Below, one piece after another: positions 43,068 through 52,174 of a DNA stretch of 64,000 bases. Each line of letters opens with the position of its first letter. Within the stretch, counting starts at the first letter, position 1. The DNA is from CADEED01 sp963839685. Its GTDB lineage: Bacteria > Pseudomonadota > Gammaproteobacteria > Steroidobacterales > Steroidobacteraceae. Below the pieces are notes generated by a model. The model was not told the DNA's origin, ran no database searches, and worked only from the letters and a program-made list of their open reading frames with translations. The stretch spans positions 930,001 through 994,000 of the forward strand of contig CAWIVS010000011.1 in NCBI GenBank assembly GCA_963839685.1. Direction: 5' to 3'. Made by a program: the position numbers and the translations under genes.

Positions 43068-44507
43068 GTGCCGCCCATCCTGTCGCTCACCGATGTCCGC
43101 AAATCCTTCGGCGGCGTCCGCGCGCTCGGCGGTGTGAACCTCACGCTGCATCGCGGCTCGATCACCGCGCTCATCGGTGAAAACGGCGCCGGCAAATCGA
43201 CGCTGGTCAAAATTCTCTCGGGTGTTCATCAGCCGGATTCGGGCGACATCCGCATCGACGGACACGCGACCCGCATCCGCGCGCCGACCGACGCGCGCGA
43301 TCTCGGTATCGGCGTGGTACACCAGGAATGCCTGGTGTTCGAGCACCTCACGGTGGCCGAAAACCTGTTCATCAATGCGCATCCCCGGCGCGGTGCGCTC
43401 ATCGACTGGCGCACTCTGCGCAGCCGCGCGCAGGTGGCGCTCGACCAACTTGGCGCCGAGTTCAGCGCGGACACCCCGGTCGCCGCGCTGAGCATCGCCC
43501 AGAAGCACGTGGTGCAGATTGCGCGCGCCCTGGTCAATGAATCGCGCGTGCTGATACTCGATGAACCCACCGCCTCGCTGTCGCAGCGCGAGTGCGCCGA
43601 ATTGTTCAGGATTTCGCGGCAACTCCGGGATGCCGGCTGCGCACTGCTGTTCATCAGCCATCGATTCGACGAGGTATTCGAGCTGGCCGATCGTTACGCG
43701 GTGTTCCGCGATGGCGCCTCGGTGGGCGAGGGGGAACTGGCTGCGACGCATCGCGACGAGCTGATACGGCTGATGGTCGGTCGGCCGGTGGAACAATTGT
43801 TTCCGAAGCAGACACCGCAGATCGGCGACGAGCTGCTGCGCGTCGAGAAGCTCGGCCGCGCCGGCGAATTCGAGGACATCAGTTTCTCTCTGCGGCGCGG
43901 TGAGATCCTCGGCATTTACGGCCTGGTAGGCGCGGGCCGCACGGAGCTGGCGCAGGTTTTGTTCGGCACGCAGCACGCCGATCGCGGATTGGTCAGTGGC
44001 ACGGCGGACATCGCCCTGGTGCCGGAAGACCGGCAATCCCAGGGCAGCATTCTGCCGTTTTCCATCGCGGCCAACATTGCGCTCCCCAACCTCGAGAGGC
44101 TGGCGCCCCGTGGCTGGTACGGCCGTCGGCGCGAGAACGAGCTCGCGCGTCAGTGGATAGAAGCCCTGGGCATCAAGGCGCAGGGACCCACGCAGCCCGT
44201 GCAGAGTCTGTCGGGCGGCAATCAGCAGAAAGTAGTGATCGCCAAGTGGCTGGCACGCAAGCCCGCAGTGCTGATCCTCGATGAGCCCACCAAGGGTATC
44301 GACGTGGGCGCCAAGGCCGCCGTGCACGCGGTCACCAGCGAGTTCGCCTGCGCGGGCAATGGCGTGATCCTCATCTCATCGGAGTTGCCGGAGATTCTCG
44401 GCATGTCCGATCGGGTGCTGGTCATGCGCCGCGGCCGGCTGCGCGGGGAATTCTCGCGCGCCGAAGCCAGCAGCGAGAACCTGTTGCGCGCCGCGAGCGA
44501 CGCCTGA
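43068..44507 (+). CDS. rhaT: Rhamnose ABC transporter ATPase (two ABC domains)
   Basis: A 479-residue ATPase with two nucleotide-binding domains, as usual for carbohydrate-uptake-type-2 importers, starting at GTG 43068. The first half has Walker A GENGAGKST, a degenerate signature region (AALSIAQKHVVQIARAL) and Walker B VLILDEPTASLS. The second half has a degenerate Walker A (YGLVGAGRTEL), signature LSGGNQQKVVIAKWLA and Walker B VLILDEPTKGIDVG. It energises RhaPQ at the inner membrane. Stop overlaps the next start (TGATG). Confidence 0.92.
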   Translation: MPPILSLTDVRKSFGGVRALGGVNLTLHRGSITALIGENGAGKSTLVKILSGVHQPDSGDIRIDGHATRIRAPTDARDLGIGVVHQECLVFEHLTVAENLFINAHPRRGALIDWRTLRSRAQVALDQLGAEFSADTPVAALSIAQKHVVQIARALVNESRVLILDEPTASLSQRECAELFRISRQLRDAGCALLFISHRFDEVFELADRYAVFRDGASVGEGELAATHRDELIRLMVGRPVEQLFPKQTPQIGDELLRVEKLGRAGEFEDISFSLRRGEILGIYGLVGAGRTELAQVLFGTQHADRGLVSGTADIALVPEDRQSQGSILPFSIAANIALPNLERLAPRGWYGRRRENELARQWIEALGIKAQGPTQPVQSLSGGNQQKVVIAKWLARKPAVLILDEPTKGIDVGAKAAVHAVTSEFACAGNGVILISSELPEILGMSDRVLVMRRGRLRGEFSRAEASSENLLRAASDA

Positions 44508-45496
44508 TGTCCCGCGTGCTCCGCAGCTGGTCCGAGGTGGCGCGCCGCGACCTGAAAATGGCGCTGCTCACACTGGCATTGCTGGCGGCGGTGACCATTG
44601 CCTTCCCCGGTTTCGCGGCGCCCCGCAATCTCGCCGGGGTTCTCGACGACACCGCGATTCTCATCATGCTGGCGCTGGGACAGATGCTGGTCATCGTGGT
44701 GCGCGGCATCGACCTCTCGGTGGCGGCGAACCTGGCGCTCTGCGGGATGTTGGCCGCGCTATTCAATCGAGCCTTCCCCGAAGCCGGTGTCGTACCCGTG
44801 CTGCTGTTGACGCTGCTGGCGGGCGGGATGTTGGGCGCGATCAATGGTCTGCTGGTCTGGAAACTGCGCCTGCCGCCCATCGTCGTGACGCTGGGCACCA
44901 TGTCGGTGTATCGCGGCGTGATCTACCTGTTGTCGCACGGCGCATGGGTCAACGAAAACGAGATGTCACGCGATTTTCTCGAATTCACGCGACAGCAGAT
45001 CCTGGGACTCACGACGCTGGCCTGGCTCGCGGTGATCATGGCCGCGGCTTTCATGCTCGCGCTGCGTTATTCGCGCACCGGGCGCAACCTGTACGCGGCC
45101 GGCGGCAATCCGGAGGCCGCGACGTACTCGGGCCTGGATTCCGGCCGAATGCAGTTCCTGGCCTACGTGGCCTCCGGCGCCATCGCGGGGATCTGCGGTT
45201 ATCTGTGGGTGGCGCGATTTGCGGTCGCCTACACCGATATCGCGCTCGGTTTCGAGCTGCAGGTGATCGCGGCCTGCCTGATCGGCGGCGTTGCGATCGC
45301 GGGGGGTGCCGGTTCCGCGTTCGGCGTGGTGATCGGGTGCCTGTTCCTCGGAATCATCCGCAGTAGTCTGCCGCTGGTGGGGATCTCCGCCTTCTGGCAG
45401 TTGTTCATCAATGGCGTCGTGATCCTGGTTGCCGTGCTGCTCTCGGCCCGACAGCGCACGCATGCACGCACCATCCTCGAGACGTCACGCACATGA
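44507..45496 (+). CDS. rhaP: Rhamnose ABC transporter permease
   Basis: A 329-residue inner-membrane permease of the RbsC/AraH type with about nine hydrophobic segments. IMLALGQMLVIVVRGIDLSV is the conserved loop, followed by LPPIVVTLGTMSVYRGVIYL and a C-terminal FELQVIAACLIGGVAIAGGA that contacts the ATPase. It overlaps both rhaT (TGATG) and rhaQ (ATGA), so the two permeases are produced together. Confidence 0.88.
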   Translation: MSRVLRSWSEVARRDLKMALLTLALLAAVTIAFPGFAAPRNLAGVLDDTAILIMLALGQMLVIVVRGIDLSVAANLALCGMLAALFNRAFPEAGVVPVLLLTLLAGGMLGAINGLLVWKLRLPPIVVTLGTMSVYRGVIYLLSHGAWVNENEMSRDFLEFTRQQILGLTTLAWLAVIMAAAFMLALRYSRTGRNLYAAGGNPEAATYSGLDSGRMQFLAYVASGAIAGICGYLWVARFAVAYTDIALGFELQVIAACLIGGVAIAGGAGSAFGVVIGCLFLGIIRSSLPLVGISAFWQLFINGVVILVAVLLSARQRTHARTILETSRT

Positions 45497-46428
45497 GCGC
45501 CGCGGTCCTCAAGAGCTGGGAAAGCATGCTGGCGCTGGTGCTGGTGTGCGAGTTCGTGCTGTTCGCGTCGCTTTCGCCGTATTTTCTCAACGTCGACACG
45601 CTGTCGGACGCCACGTTCAACTTCACCGAGCGTGCGCTGGTGGCGTTACCGCTGGCGCTGCTCATCATCGCCGGTGAGATCGACATCTCGGTGGCTGCCA
45701 TCATCGCGCTGGCCTCGGTGGCCATGGGGTTGGCGGCCGAGCAGGGCATCGGGACGCCGGGCCTCGCCGCGATCGGACTGGGTACCGGTCTCGTCGCCGG
45801 TTGTATCAACGGTGCGCTCGTGACTTTCGGGCGCGTGCCCTCGATCGTGGCCACCATTGGCACGATGACCCTGTTTCGAGGTGTTGCCTACGCGGTGCTC
45901 GGCGATCGCGTGCTCAAGAACTATCCCGACTCGTTTGCCGCCTTTGGGCAGGGTTACGTAGGCGGGCCGGTGTCGATCGAGCTCGCGCTGTTCGTGGTGT
46001 GCGCCGTGGCTTTCGCATTGTTCCTGCATGGCACCCGCTGGGGCCGGGCTATCTATGCGATAGGCGCAAATCCGGTCGCCAGCCGCTTCGCCGGAATCGG
46101 CGTGGACCGTTATCGCTTCGCGTTGTTCGCCCTCACCGGCGTGGCCAGCGGCCTGGCCGCCGTGCTGCTGACCTCGCGGCTCGGTTCGACTCGTCCTTCG
46201 ATCGCCCAGGGCTGGGAGCTCGAGATCATCAGCATCGTGATCCTGGGCGGCGTGTCAGTCTGGGGTGGCAAGGGCAGTATCCTCGGCGTCGTACTGGCCG
46301 CGCTGGTATTTGGCCTGGTGACATTCGGTCTCGGACTCATGAACATTCCCGGCATCGTCATGTCGATTTTCACCGGCGCGTTGCTGATTCTGGTGGTCGC
46401 AGTGCCCGCGCTGGTGCAGCGACGATGA
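45493..46428 (+). CDS. rhaQ: Rhamnose ABC transporter permease
   Basis: A 311-residue second permease subunit of the same family. LPLALLIIAGEIDISVAAII, VPSIVATIGTMTLFRGVAYA, FAGIGVDRYRFALFALTGVA and WELEIISIVILGGVSVWGGK are the typical blocks. It forms the translocation path with RhaP. The stop overlaps the ATG of rhaK. Confidence 0.88.
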   Translation: MSAAVLKSWESMLALVLVCEFVLFASLSPYFLNVDTLSDATFNFTERALVALPLALLIIAGEIDISVAAIIALASVAMGLAAEQGIGTPGLAAIGLGTGLVAGCINGALVTFGRVPSIVATIGTMTLFRGVAYAVLGDRVLKNYPDSFAAFGQGYVGGPVSIELALFVVCAVAFALFLHGTRWGRAIYAIGANPVASRFAGIGVDRYRFALFALTGVASGLAAVLLTSRLGSTRPSIAQGWELEIISIVILGGVSVWGGKGSILGVVLAALVFGLVTFGLGLMNIPGIVMSIFTGALLILVVAVPALVQRR

Positions 46429-47798
46429 GAGTGTCCGAGCCGTTGATCGCCGTTCTCGACGTGGGCAAGACCAATGCCAAGGTCGCACTGGTCGATCCGG
46501 CACTGGGTCAGGAGATCTGGAGCGAGCGCCGCGCCAACGCCGTCGTGCAGGGCGCATTCATGCGCGAGCTCGACGTGGTCGCAATCGAGGCCTGGCTATA
46601 CGAGGCGCTGCGCCGCGCACCACATCGAGAGCGCATCGCGGGCATCGTTCCGATTGCGCATGGTGCAGCGGCGGTGCTGCTCGATCACGCCGGAACTGTC
46701 CTGGCGGCCCCGGACTACGAAGACGCCTGCTTCGAAGCGGTGAGCGAGGAATACGCCGCGCTGCGCGATCCGTTCGCGATGACGTATTCGCCGAGTCTGC
46801 CGCAGGGGCTGAACCTCGGGCGGCAACTGTTCTACCTGCAACGACGGCATCCCGAACTGTTCGCGCGCGTGGCGCGCATTCTGCTGTACCCGCAATACTG
46901 GTCGTGGCGGCTGTCGGGCCTGCAGGCGGCCGAGGTCACTTCGCTCGGCACCCACACCGACCTGTGGCGACCCCACGAACAAGCTTACACGGGCCTGGCG
47001 CGCAAGCAGGGCTGGGCGCGCCTCATGCCAACACTGCACCGCGCCACCGATCAGCTCGGGACGCTGCGCGCCAGTGTCGCTGCCGCCACCGGACTTCCGG
47101 AATCCTGCATGGTGGCCTGCGGCATTCACGATTCCAATGCCTCCTACCTGCGCTTCCTGCTGGACCGCGAGCGCGAAGCGTTCACAGTGGTGTCGAGCGG
47201 TACCTGGACCATTGTCATGGCGAACCGCGGCGAATTGCGCCGTCTGCGCGAAGAACGCGACATGCTCGCCAACGTGAATGTATTTGGTGCGCCCATTGCG
47301 ACCGCGCGTTACATGGGCGGACGCGAGTACGAGGCGATCGCCCAGGGGTCGGACGAGCCGACCATCGACGCGCTCATCGAAGTGCTCACCAGCGGTGCAA
47401 TGGCGCTGCCTTCGTTTGCCAGCGCCGGCCCGTATTCGGGCAGGCAGGGAATCATCGATGGCGCCAACGGACTCAACGGGCTGCAACGCGCGGCGCTCGC
47501 CACCCTCTATTCGGCACTCATGACCGCGCAGCTGATCGAGTCGCTGGGCACCGCCGGTGAGATCTTCATCGATGGCCCGCTGGCGCGTAATCCCCTGTTC
47601 GGAGGCTTGTTAGGGGCCTGCGTGGCGGTCGGCACCGTGCGCGCTTACCCGGAAGGCGGCGGCACGCGGGTAGCCGCCCACCTGGCCGGGCTACCCTCGC
47701 CACAACAGGGTGTGCTGCGCAACGTGGTGCCGCTGCGCATCGCCGGGTTGCTCGAATACCAGGCTCACTGGCGTCATCGTCTCGAGGAACGTTCATGA
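46425..47798 (+). CDS. rhaK: L-rhamnulokinase (FGGY family)
   Basis: A 457-residue kinase phosphorylating L-rhamnulose at O-1. The N-terminal phosphate motif is LIAVLDVGKTNAKVALVD, and the substrate domain has TYSPSLPQGLNLGRQLFYLQ and VACGIHDSNASYLRF with the probable catalytic Asp. SSGTWTIVMANRGELRR is the ATP-binding phosphate 2 motif, and the C-terminal FIDGPLARNPLFGGLLGA is the adenosine motif. In rhizobia this kinase is also needed for uptake through the same ABC importer. No rhaU mutarotase follows; a GH43-like stump overlaps its stop. Confidence 0.9.
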   Translation: MRVSEPLIAVLDVGKTNAKVALVDPALGQEIWSERRANAVVQGAFMRELDVVAIEAWLYEALRRAPHRERIAGIVPIAHGAAAVLLDHAGTVLAAPDYEDACFEAVSEEYAALRDPFAMTYSPSLPQGLNLGRQLFYLQRRHPELFARVARILLYPQYWSWRLSGLQAAEVTSLGTHTDLWRPHEQAYTGLARKQGWARLMPTLHRATDQLGTLRASVAAATGLPESCMVACGIHDSNASYLRFLLDREREAFTVVSSGTWTIVMANRGELRRLREERDMLANVNVFGAPIATARYMGGREYEAIAQGSDEPTIDALIEVLTSGAMALPSFASAGPYSGRQGIIDGANGLNGLQRAALATLYSALMTAQLIESLGTAGEIFIDGPLARNPLFGGLLGACVAVGTVRAYPEGGGTRVAAHLAGLPSPQQGVLRNVVPLRIAGLLEYQAHWRHRLEERS

Positions 47799-47932
47799 AG
47801 AACAAAGCGTGGCGCGCGGCAAGCTAGGTACCGGACTGCGGATGGATGGCGACCGCGGCCGCGGCCGACTGCCGCAACCGCATCCTGTACCCCGATTACT
47901 CGGATCCCGGCTTTCTTCGGGGGTCGCCGTGA
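47795..47932 (+). pseudogene. GH43-like N-terminal stump
   Basis: An ATG overlapping the rhaK stop (ATGA) gives MKNKAWRAAS and a stop. In another frame VPDCGWMATAAAADCRNRI followed by LYPDYSDPGFLRGSP runs to a TGA that overlaps the next start. RNPxLYxDYSDPDxxRVGD is the opening of GH43 beta-xylosidases, where the first Asp is the catalytic base region. The roughly 500-residue body is absent. Probably the front of a GH43 gene cut short by a deletion or misjoin. Confidence 0.4.
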
Positions 47933-49606
47933 ATCTCACGCGTCTGTTCGCCGTCTGCATGGCGTCGTTCCTCGCCAGCGCTGCGGCCGGCTTCGAGGTC
48001 ACCATCGACGTCGATGCTCGCGAGCGAGGCGCGCCGTTGACTCCGATATGGCGCTTCTTCGGCGCCGACGAACCTAACTACGCGACCATGAAGGACGGCC
48101 GGCAGCTGCTCGCGGAGCTGGGCGCGCTGAGGAAGGATGACGTCTATTTCCGCGCGCACAACCTGCTCAGCTCGGGTGACGGAACGCCGGCATTCAAGTG
48201 GGGCAGCACCAATGCCTACACGGAAGACGCGGGCGGCGCACCGCCGCTACGACTGGCGTATCGTCGACGGCATCTTCGACGCCTATCTCGCCAATGGAGT
48301 GCGGCCCTTCGTCGAGCTCGGTTTCATGCCGCAGGCGCTGAGCACGGCGCCCGCCGACGCTGCCTTACAAACATTCCTGGCGTCCGAGGCTCAATGGCGC
48401 CTCGATCGATGGCGGATGGGCCTGGCCGCCGCGTGACTACCAGCGCTGGTCGGAGCTGTGTTTCCAGTTCACCAGGCACCTGGTAGAGCGGTACGGTGAG
48501 GCGGAAGTGCGCCGCTGGTGGTTCGAAACCTGGAACGAGGCCGAACTGGCGATGCTACTGGAAAGGCACGCCCGAGGAGTTCTACAAACTTCACGATTCG
48601 CCATCGCCGGCGTGCGGCGCGCCCTTCCAGAAGCGCGCGTTGGAGGACCGGACACCGCGGGCCACGGCGGCGCCTTCATGGAAGGCTTTCTCGATCACAT
48701 CACTACCGGTACCAACTACGCAACCGGCGCCAGCGGGACACCCACGGACTTCCTGGCGTTTCACGCCAAGGGCGCGCCGAGAATCGTCGACGGTCACGTG
48801 CGCATGGGCATCAAGGCGCACCTCGAGACCATCGACCTGGGATTCCGCATGATCGCGTCCCGCCCGGCAGCTGCGCGGGCAAACCCATCGTGATCGGCGA
48901 ATCGGATCCCGGAAGGTTGTGCCGCCTGCCAGGGTCCGAGGTTCGGCTATCGCAACGGCACCATGTATTCGAGTTACACCGCCGCGAGCTTCGCGCGCAA
49001 ACACGAACTGGCGCTGCGGCACAAGGTGAACCTGCAAGGGGCGCTGACCTGGGCGTTCACCTTCGAAGACCAGCCGTATTTCGCAGGCTTCCGGCAACTC
49101 GCCAGCAATGGAATCGACATGCCGGTGGTCAACGTGTTTCGCATGTTCAGCCGCATGCAGGGCGCCAGGGTGCCAGCGGTAAGCTCGGGGCAGGTGCCAC
49201 TCGATGAAATCCTGGCGAAGTGGCGTCAGCGGCACCGCCGACGTGGGAGTGATGGCGAGTCGCGCAGGGCGGGAGCTCGCGGTATTCGTCTGGCACTACC
49301 ACGACGACGATGTGTCCGGACCTGAGGCCAACATCACGCTCAACATCAGCGGCTTGCCGCGCGGCGCCGCGAAGCTGACGCACTATCGCATCGACGCGAC
49401 GCACAGCAATGCGTATGCGGCATGGCAACGATCGGGATCGCCACTCGCGATCCGACGGGAAGGCGTACCAGGAGCTGCGCGCCACGGGGCAACTTGCGAC
49501 CCTCGGCGAACCTGCGGATCTGCGCGTGAACTCCGCCGAGACGCAGCTGACTTTCCCGTTGCCACGCCAGGCCGTCTCGCTTCTGGTAATCACACTTCCG
49601 CGCTGA
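47929..49606 (+). pseudogene. GH39 beta-xylosidase-like protein, multiple frameshifts
   Basis: A secreted family 39 glycosidase spread over all three frames. GTG 47929 (after GGGGG) opens a signal peptide (LTRLFAVCMASFLASAAAGF). In order: PIWRFFGADEPNYATMKDGR, YDWRIVDGIFDAYLANGVRP, WPPRDYQRWSELCFQFTRHL, FETWNE with the acid/base glutamate, YWKGTPEEFYKLHD, GTNYATGASGTPTDFLAFHA, PIVIGESDP with the nucleophile Glu, FGYRNGTMYSSYTAASFARK, ALTWAFTFEDQPYFAGFRQL, ending VSLLVITLPR. Shifts are needed near 48235, 48385, 48560, 48880, 48935, 49225 and 49440. No stops occur in the corrected frame. It would act on xylo-oligosaccharides. Confidence 0.8.
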
Positions 49607-49713
49607 TCGCTGCACCGCGCAAGATGCGTCGTATTCGCATTGGCATTCGCAATTCAAAAATCGCCGCGCGGCTGGGCTAACATGCGCGCTCTCGCCGACA
49701 TGAGGAGTGCGCC

Positions 49714-50172
49714 ATGGTCGATTCAACGCTGGATGCAAAGCTGACCAAGAAGGTGATCGACAGCCTGAACCGGATTCTCGAGCTGGAGCTCGCCGGCGTG
49801 GTGCGCTACATGCACTACAGCTTCATGATCTTCGGGCACAACCGCATTCCCATCGTCGCGTGGCTGCGGGACCAGGGCAACGAATCCAACGCCCACGCGA
49901 TACTGGCGGGTGAACACATCACGGCCTTCGGCGGTCACCCTCGCTCAAGATCGGAGGGCTGCTCGAGACCCATCAGCACGACGTCAACGAAATCCTCAAG
50001 GAAGCCCACGAACACGAGAAGGAAGGCCTCGACGCCTACTACGCGTTGCTGGAACTGGTGGCTGGCAAGAGCATCCTGCTCGAGGAATACGCGCGCGACC
50101 AGATCGCGGCCGAGGAAATGCACCTGGCGGATATCCGCAAGATGATGCGCAAGCCCGGTTCGATCAAATAGA
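49714..50172 (+). pseudogene. Bacterioferritin-like protein, one frameshift
   Basis: A ferritin-like four-helix protein of about 150 residues that would store or detoxify iron. The ATG follows GAGGAG. LTKKVIDSLNRILELELAGV, VRYMHYSFMIFGHNRIPIVA and SNAHAILAGEHITAFGGHP are in the first frame. After a one-base shift near 49940 the next frame reads LKIGGLLETHQHDVNEILKE, AYYALLELVAGKSILLEEYA and DQIAAEEMHLADIRKMMRK to TAG 50170-50172. The Glu and His residues fit ferroxidase ligands. It is adjacent to the heme cluster. Confidence 0.8.
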
Positions 50173-50235
50173 AACTCTGCGACCCGATGCTGAAGGAACG
50201 GTGCTCCAACTCACCGTGCCAACCACCTCACCTCA

Positions 50236-51009
50236 CTAGCTATCGTTGGCGGCTGCCGTGTCGCGCTCGAGGAATCGCAGCGACCATTCGAGTGGCGTTT
50301 CGGCATCGTGACGGTACGCGCGTCGCCACGCGGGCGGCGCGTTTTCCTGCCAGCCGCGCAGCGTCGATCCACCGATGAGCACCACCGGGCCGGGCGGCAA
50401 GCCGAAGCCGGCCGCGGCCGCGAAGTTGCCGACGGCCGAAGGGCTCCAGAAGCTGTAGCCGAGCGGAGAACGCGCGATGCCCGGACTTCGCAAGGCCGCG
50501 AGTTCCTGCGCGAGATTGTCGGGCGCCACGGTCGAGTACACCGCCTGCGTAAACACCCGCAACCGTCGGCTCAACGTGGCCACCGCGGACAGATGCTCGG
50601 GTTGGCGCAGGGCGACGTCGCTGGTCGGATAAAACACCTGCGCGCCATCCGGTATCGCCGCCGAGTCGGCCACCGCCTGTGCGAGTTCGCGCACGCCGCC
50701 GTGTGCGCTGAGTCCCACGCGGATGCCGCGCGCCTCGAGTGTTGCGGAAGTCGTCGGTGCGATGGCCGCAACCAAGGTGCCAGCAGGAACTTCGACGCGG
50801 GCGGCGGCCGCGCGGCTCGTGACGAACAGCAACGCCGGCCCGGAAGAGCCGATGCGCTTGAGCTCTGGCCAGTCGTGCCAGCGGTGCTCGATGCAGCACA
50901 CCGCGAGCGCATCGAAACCCTGCCGCCGCAGCTGGATGACGACGCTGTCGGCGTGTGGCTGCGACTTGGTGATGATCCAGGTGTACGGCACTTGTACGAT
51001 TCTTGGCAC
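50236..51009 (-). CDS. hemD: Uroporphyrinogen-III synthase
   Basis: About 257 residues, closing hydroxymethylbilane with D-ring inversion. The start is uncertain: the frame is open to ATG 51114, but the family begins near YTWIITKSQPHADSVVIQLR, so GTG 51009 or 50991 is more likely. Sequence conservation in this family is weak; FDALAVCCIEHRW, ALLFVTSRAAAAR, VFYPTSDVALRQ and GYSFWSPSAVGNFAAA fit the two-domain fold. It is divergent from hemE and the rest of the heme cluster, sharing the short region 51010-51130 as promoter. Confidence 0.72.
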   Translation of the reverse strand: MPRIVQVPYTWIITKSQPHADSVVIQLRRQGFDALAVCCIEHRWHDWPELKRIGSSGPALLFVTSRAAAARVEVPAGTLVAAIAPTTSATLEARGIRVGLSAHGGVRELAQAVADSAAIPDGAQVFYPTSDVALRQPEHLSAVATLSRRLRVFTQAVYSTVAPDNLAQELAALRSPGIARSPLGYSFWSPSAVGNFAAAAGFGLPPGPVVLIGGSTLRGWQENAPPAWRRAYRHDAETPLEWSLRFLERDTAAANDS

Positions 51010-51130
51010 GAATCCGTCACGGATGTTAGCCCTGCCGAAGTATCTGCGCCCAAGCCGTGACACAGCTGTGACAGATGGTCGCGCCCACGGTCGTACGCTT
51101 TCGATTGATTCCACTGGAGTTTAATGTCCG

Positions 51131-52165
51131 ATGCATCCGCGCGAGCGATTCCTCGCGGCGTTGCGCGGTGACGCGCTCGACCGACCTCCGGTCTGGCTCA
51201 TGCGCCAGGCCGGCCGCTATCTGCCGGGCTATCGCGCGCTGCGTGCGGAGCACAGCTTCTGGGACGTCTGCCAGACGCCCGAATTGTCGACGCGCGCCGC
51301 GCTCGAGCCGCTCGATCGCTACGCACTCGATGCGGCCATCGTGTTCTCCGACATCCTGGTCGTGCCGCTGGCGATGGGCCTGGGTGTGAGCTTCGGTCCG
51401 GGAGAAGGCCCGCGCATCGCGCGGCCGCTGCGCAGCGCGGCGGATTACGACGCCTGGCAACTCGACGGCGTCGTGCAGCGCATCGACTATCTGCCGCGCG
51501 CGGTGGCGCACCTCAAGCAGACGCTCAACGGACGCTACGGCATCCTGGGATTCGCCGGCGCGCCTTTCACGCTGTTCGCCTACTGCGTCGAGGGTGGCGG
51601 CAGCGAAGATTTTCGCGAAGCCCGCACCCTCATGCACCGCGACCCGGAACTCGCACGGCGCGCATTGAACACCATCGCCGACGTGGTCGCCGAATTGCTG
51701 CTCGCCCAGGTGGATGCCGGGGCTGACGCGGTGCAGTTGTTCGATTCCTGGGGCGGGCTGCTGGCGCCCGATGAATACCGCGATTTCGCGCTACCCGCCC
51801 TGCAGCGCATCACCGCGAAGCTGCACGCACGCAAGGTACCCACGCTGCTGTTCGTGCGCGGCGGGCATCACCTCATGCCGCTGCTGGGTGACAGCGGCGT
51901 CACCGGTTTCTCGCTCGACTGGCGCACGGAGTGGAACGTGGCGCGCGACATGTATCCCGGACATCTGCTGCAGGGAAACATCGATCCGGTATTGCTGTTA
52001 GGCAGTCCCGACGTGATCCGCCAGCGCACGCGCGCGCTGCTCGAAACCATGAAGCGCACCTCGGGCGGTCGGCACTGCATCCTGAACCTCGGTCATGGCA
52101 TCCTGCCCGGTACGCCGCCCGAGACCGTGGCGGCGCTGGTCGAAACCGCGGCGGAATTCTCCTGA
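51131..52165 (+). CDS. hemE: Uroporphyrinogen decarboxylase
   Basis: A 344-residue cytosolic enzyme that removes four acetate carboxyls from uroporphyrinogen III. PPVWLMRQAGRYLPGYRALR holds the N-terminal Arg-rich substrate loop, VFSDILVVPLAMGLGVSFGP holds the essential Asp, and GFAGAPFTLFAYCVEGGGS and HCILNLGHGILPGTPPETV the remaining signatures. First gene of the plus-strand heme operon; hemA starts 9 bases after its stop. Confidence 0.95.
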   Translation: MHPRERFLAALRGDALDRPPVWLMRQAGRYLPGYRALRAEHSFWDVCQTPELSTRAALEPLDRYALDAAIVFSDILVVPLAMGLGVSFGPGEGPRIARPLRSAADYDAWQLDGVVQRIDYLPRAVAHLKQTLNGRYGILGFAGAPFTLFAYCVEGGGSEDFREARTLMHRDPELARRALNTIADVVAELLLAQVDAGADAVQLFDSWGGLLAPDEYRDFALPALQRITAKLHARKVPTLLFVRGGHHLMPLLGDSGVTGFSLDWRTEWNVARDMYPGHLLQGNIDPVLLLGSPDVIRQRTRALLETMKRTSGGRHCILNLGHGILPGTPPETVAALVETAAEFS

Positions 52166-52174
52166 GGCACGATC

